Shown here: positions 4,230 to 5,537 of the stretch, piece by piece
How positions within the stretch are numbered: position 1 is the stretch's first letter
Layout: every line of letters starts with the position of its first letter
DNA from: CAYGHG01 sp964349515
GTDB taxonomy: Bacteria > Oederibacteriota > PGYV01 > CAYGHG01
DNA: 5,537 bases
Assembly (NCBI GenBank): GCA_964349515.1
Contig: CAYGHG010000140.1
Coordinates: forward strand, 1-5,537
Direction of reading: 5' to 3'
The notes under the pieces: model-generated
Told to the model about the DNA's origin: nothing
Seen by the model: the letters and a program-made list of their open reading frames with translations, nothing else
The model's database searches: none
Translations under genes and position numbers: made by a program

Positions 4230-4472
4230 ATGACAACATTAACCGCAAGCAAAGCAAGGGCAAGGCTGTACAGGCTTCTTGACGAGACGGCCAAAACACA
4301 CGAGCCCATACAGATTACCGGTAAAAGATCAAACGGATATCTCATATCCGAGGAGGATTTCCGTAGTATGGAAGAAACGATGTATCTCCTGTCCGTAAAG
4401 GGCATGAGGGAATCCATAGTAAAAAATATGAAAGCGCCGGTTAAAAACTTTTCCAAGAAATTGAAATGGTAA
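4230..4472 (+). CDS. yefM: YefM/Phd-family antitoxin
   Basis: An 80-residue antitoxin that neutralises the downstream YoeB-type endoribonuclease and represses their shared promoter. The start ATG follows GGAGG (4220-4224) at 5-nt spacing. Residues 1-50 carry the Phd/YefM DNA-binding fold, with the family's opening TLTASKARARLYRLLDE, then EPIQITGKRSNGYLISEEDF. The SMEETMYLLS stretch (46-55) is typical of the YefM branch. The C-terminal third is basic and presumably the flexible toxin-binding arm. Its stop overlaps the toxin start by 7 bp (ATGGTAA), implying translational coupling. The antitoxin-first order and the operator fit the family. Confidence 0.93.
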   Translation: MTTLTASKARARLYRLLDETAKTHEPIQITGKRSNGYLISEEDFRSMEETMYLLSVKGMRESIVKNMKAPVKNFSKKLKW

Positions 4473-4735
4473 AAAAGTGGGGGCTGTATTTCTCCCGTGA
4501 TGCGCAAAAAGACAGCCTGAAACTTAAAAGCGCGGGGCTGAAGAAAAAAGCACAGGAACTTCTTGAAGTTATTTCGGTAAACTCGTTTCAAAATCCGCCG
4601 CCATATGAAAGATTGAAAGGCGATCTGGAAGGCGCGTTTTCCCGCAGAATCAACATACAGCACAGGCTTGTTTACAGTGTGGAAAAAAAAGGGCGCATAG
4701 TAAGAGTGCTGAGAATGTGGACACATTACGAATAA
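4466..4735 (+). CDS. yoeB: YoeB/Txe-family toxin, ribosome-dependent mRNA endonuclease
   Basis: An 89-residue toxin of the RelE superfamily; YoeB cleaves mRNA at the ribosomal A site. Residues 47-70 carry YERLKGDLEG, FSRRI and HRLVY, and the end reads MWTHYE. The catalytic set of E. coli YoeB (Glu46, Arg65, His83, Tyr84) is matched by Glu48, Arg67, His87 and Tyr88, so the toxin looks active. It is a few residues longer at the N terminus than the 84-residue E. coli protein. The ATG at 4466 overlaps the antitoxin stop, and its Shine-Dalgarno would lie inside the antitoxin gene, so translation is probably coupled. The pair sits between BIME A and REP B. Such modules usually act in stress response or maintenance of a mobile segment; which applies here is not visible. 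Confidence 0.94.
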   Translation: MVKKWGLYFSRDAQKDSLKLKSAGLKKKAQELLEVISVNSFQNPPPYERLKGDLEGAFSRRINIQHRLVYSVEKKGRIVRVLRMWTHYE

Positions 4736-4764
4736 ATTATTAAATTGTACCTTTCTTCCCTGAG

Positions 4765-4783
4765 TTCCCGCCTGTTTCGGGAA
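4765..4783. terminator. Hairpin downstream of the toxin gene
   Basis: TTCCCG (4765-4770) pairs with CGGGAA (4778-4783) over a 7-nt loop, 29 nt after the toxin stop, with only a weak T-rich tail (TATTTG). It may end the toxin-antitoxin transcript together with the adjacent REP B hairpin and its GTTTTG tail. Confidence 0.4.
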
Positions 4784-4788
4784 GTATT

Positions 4789-4834
4789 TGTAGGCGGGCT
4801 CTTTCAAGGGCCCGCGTTTTGTTATAAGACGTAA
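4789..4834 (+). repeat. Single REP, copy B (half of a BIME)
   Basis: This matches only the left half of copy A: TGTAG, the GCGGGCTC/GGGCCCGC hairpin, GTTTTGTTATAAGACGTAA, and then it stops. The second, inverted hairpin is missing. It lies between the toxin gene and the transposase gene. Confidence 0.85.
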
Positions 4835-4878
4835 GGCGTTTTTTTGTTTTTAATGGACCTATGAGGGCGTGGGGTTTA

Positions 4879-4896
4879 GTTTTAAATATTTAAAAC
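4879..4896. promoter_or_regulatory. Perfect 18-bp A/T-rich palindrome before the transposase gene
   Basis: GTTTTAAATATTTAAAAC is its own reverse complement and ends 13 nt before the TTG start codon, next to the G7 ribosome-binding stretch. As RNA it would sequester little of that stretch; as DNA it could bind a dimeric regulator. Its role is unknown. Confidence 0.5.
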
Positions 4897-4909
4897 AGGG
4901 GGGGTTGAT

Positions 4910-5389
4910 TTGCCCGCCAAAAGACTTGAAATGCCGGTGTATACAGGATTTGTCAGGGTGTCTTTTGCCATTTGTACCTGTTACCGAAAGCATATTTTTA
5001 TCAAAAAAAATGAAAGTTTTACGCATAAATGTATTTATGCCTTGAAAAAATCGTGCGAAAAGCACGGCGCAAAAAATTATATTTATTGTTTTATGCCGGA
5101 TCATGTTCACATTCTGCTTGAAGGCAAAAAAGAAAACACAAATTTATTGAGCATAATAAATATGTTCAAACAAATATCTGCATATGAATTTCGTCTTACA
5201 GCAAACAAAGAGAAATTATGGCAGGACAGTTATTATGACCATATTTTGAGGAGTGATGAAGAAATATTAACACAAGTGAAGTATATTGCAGAAAATCCGG
5301 TAAGAAAAAAACTGGTAAATAAACATAATGAATATCCTTTTACCGGATCTGTGAGTTTTGATTTAAAAGAATTGTTGGGGTCGTTGTAA
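4910..5389 (+). CDS. REP-associated tyrosine transposase (RAYT, Y1/IS200-like HUH family)
   Basis: A 159-residue single-strand DNA transposase of the Transposase_17/IS200-like fold. RAYTs bind and nick REP sequences next to GTAG tetranucleotides. The HUH motif is His65-Val-His67 in FMPDHVHILL. The nucleophile is one of Tyr108/Tyr109 in WQDSYYDHILR. The family's YIAENPVRKKLV closes the core (125-136). It starts at TTG 4910, with AGGGGGGG (4897-4904) 5 nt upstream; the internal ATG at 4931 lacks a ribosome binding site and would drop part of the first conserved segment. The length fits RAYTs, and all motifs are intact, so it may be active. It is flanked by REP B on the left and BIMEs C and D on the right, and its TAA stop lies inside the left margin of BIME C. 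Codon choice is visibly more A/T-rich than in recA, consistent with horizontal arrival. Confidence 0.93.
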   Translation: MPAKRLEMPVYTGFVRVSFAICTCYRKHIFIKKNESFTHKCIYALKKSCEKHGAKNYIYCFMPDHVHILLEGKKENTNLLSIINMFKQISAYEFRLTANKEKLWQDSYYDHILRSDEEILTQVKYIAENPVRKKLVNKHNEYPFTGSVSFDLKELLGSL

Positions 5390-5471
5390 TTGTAGGCGGG
5401 TTCTTTTAAGGGCCCGCTTTTTGTTATAAGACGTAAAGACCCGCCCCCGTAAAGGGAGGCGGCTACGCAGG
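5382..5471. repeat. BIME, copy C (first unit of a 90-bp tandem repeat)
   Basis: It begins CGTTGTAAT, then TGTAG, hairpin GCGGGTTC/GGGCCCGC, TTTTTGTTATAAGACGTAA, the inverted second hairpin, and CTACGCAGG. Compared with copy A the left stem has a C-to-T change that keeps pairing as a G-T wobble. The unit overlaps the last bases of the transposase gene, including its stop codon. Confidence 0.88.
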
Positions 5472-5537
5472 CGTTGTAATTATAGGCGGGCTCTTTCAAG
5501 GGCCCGCGTTTTGTTATAAGACGTAAAGACCCGCCCC
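5472..5537. repeat. BIME, copy D (cut by the window end)
   Basis: It repeats copy C exactly 90 bp downstream, from CGTTGTAAT onward, and runs off the window in the second hairpin. Its GTAG tetranucleotide has become ATAG (5482-5485), which might weaken recognition by the transposase. Its left hairpin matches copy B (GCGGGCTC, GTTTTG tail) more than copy C. Confidence 0.85.

Noticed and set aside
4040..4807. 255-codon open frame on the minus strand across the toxin-antitoxin genes
   Set aside because: It is antisense to two well-supported genes and both its ends are made of REP sequence. The same peptide (ASLYGGGSLRLITKSGPLKE) recurs from the minus strand of BIMEs C and D, so it is repeat-derived.
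5233..5499. 88-codon minus-strand frame over the transposase 3' end and BIMEs
   Set aside because: It is antisense to the transposase, and its N-terminal part is translated BIME sequence repeated twice.
1..5537. CRISPR array, tRNA or rRNA genes
   Set aside because: No set of evenly spaced identical repeats with unique spacers, no cloverleaf with CCA-type end, and no rRNA-like conserved stretch was seen. The 90-bp tandem unit is a BIME pair.

Overview
This is a bacterial chromosome fragment of intermediate G+C. Its core is a lexA-like gene, a small gene and recA, followed by an accessory stretch of repeats, a toxin-antitoxin pair and a REP-associated transposase. Shine-Dalgarno sites are clear and several promoters look like ordinary sigma-70 promoters. 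The lineage cannot be fixed from the sequence. The LexA has an unusual DNA-binding domain and RecA has a lysine/alanine-rich tail, which fits a poorly sampled or uncultured phylum better than a model group; this is inference.

Layout: 1-490 has no convincing gene but holds three copies of a short motif (core GGTGCCGGAGACTGCTTTAA) and small hairpins. A good promoter with an inverted repeat and a G7 tract in its spacer then leads into two small exported or membrane proteins (495-812, 877-1185). A perfect 20-bp stem hairpin and a fourth copy of the motif separate these from the SOS block.

SOS block (1339-3610): a LexA-like repressor (1428-2054) keeps the complete S24 autoproteolysis machinery (Cys-Gly cleavage site, Ser, Lys), but its DNA-binding domain is of the excisionase/HTH_17 type. 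Its own promoter and leader carry GACA boxes in exact 10-bp register from the -35 to the ribosome binding site, a candidate non-canonical SOS operator. A 95-residue protein resembling a catalytically dead staphylococcal-nuclease domain (2165-2452) follows, and recA begins 15 nt after it, so the two probably share a transcript.

Accessory block (3611-5537): three different hairpin repeats lie between recA and a 60-residue hypothetical protein (3861-4043). Then come REP/BIME repeats, a YefM-YoeB type toxin-antitoxin operon with a recognisable double-GTAC operator, another REP, a REP-associated tyrosine transposase (4910-5389) and two tandem BIMEs running off the window end. The repeats carry GTAG at the foot of inverted hairpins, the signature expected for substrates of the adjacent transposase.

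The best candidates for something undescribed are the domain-swapped LexA with its phased operator array, the dead-nuclease-like partner of recA, and the four-copy motif of unknown function.
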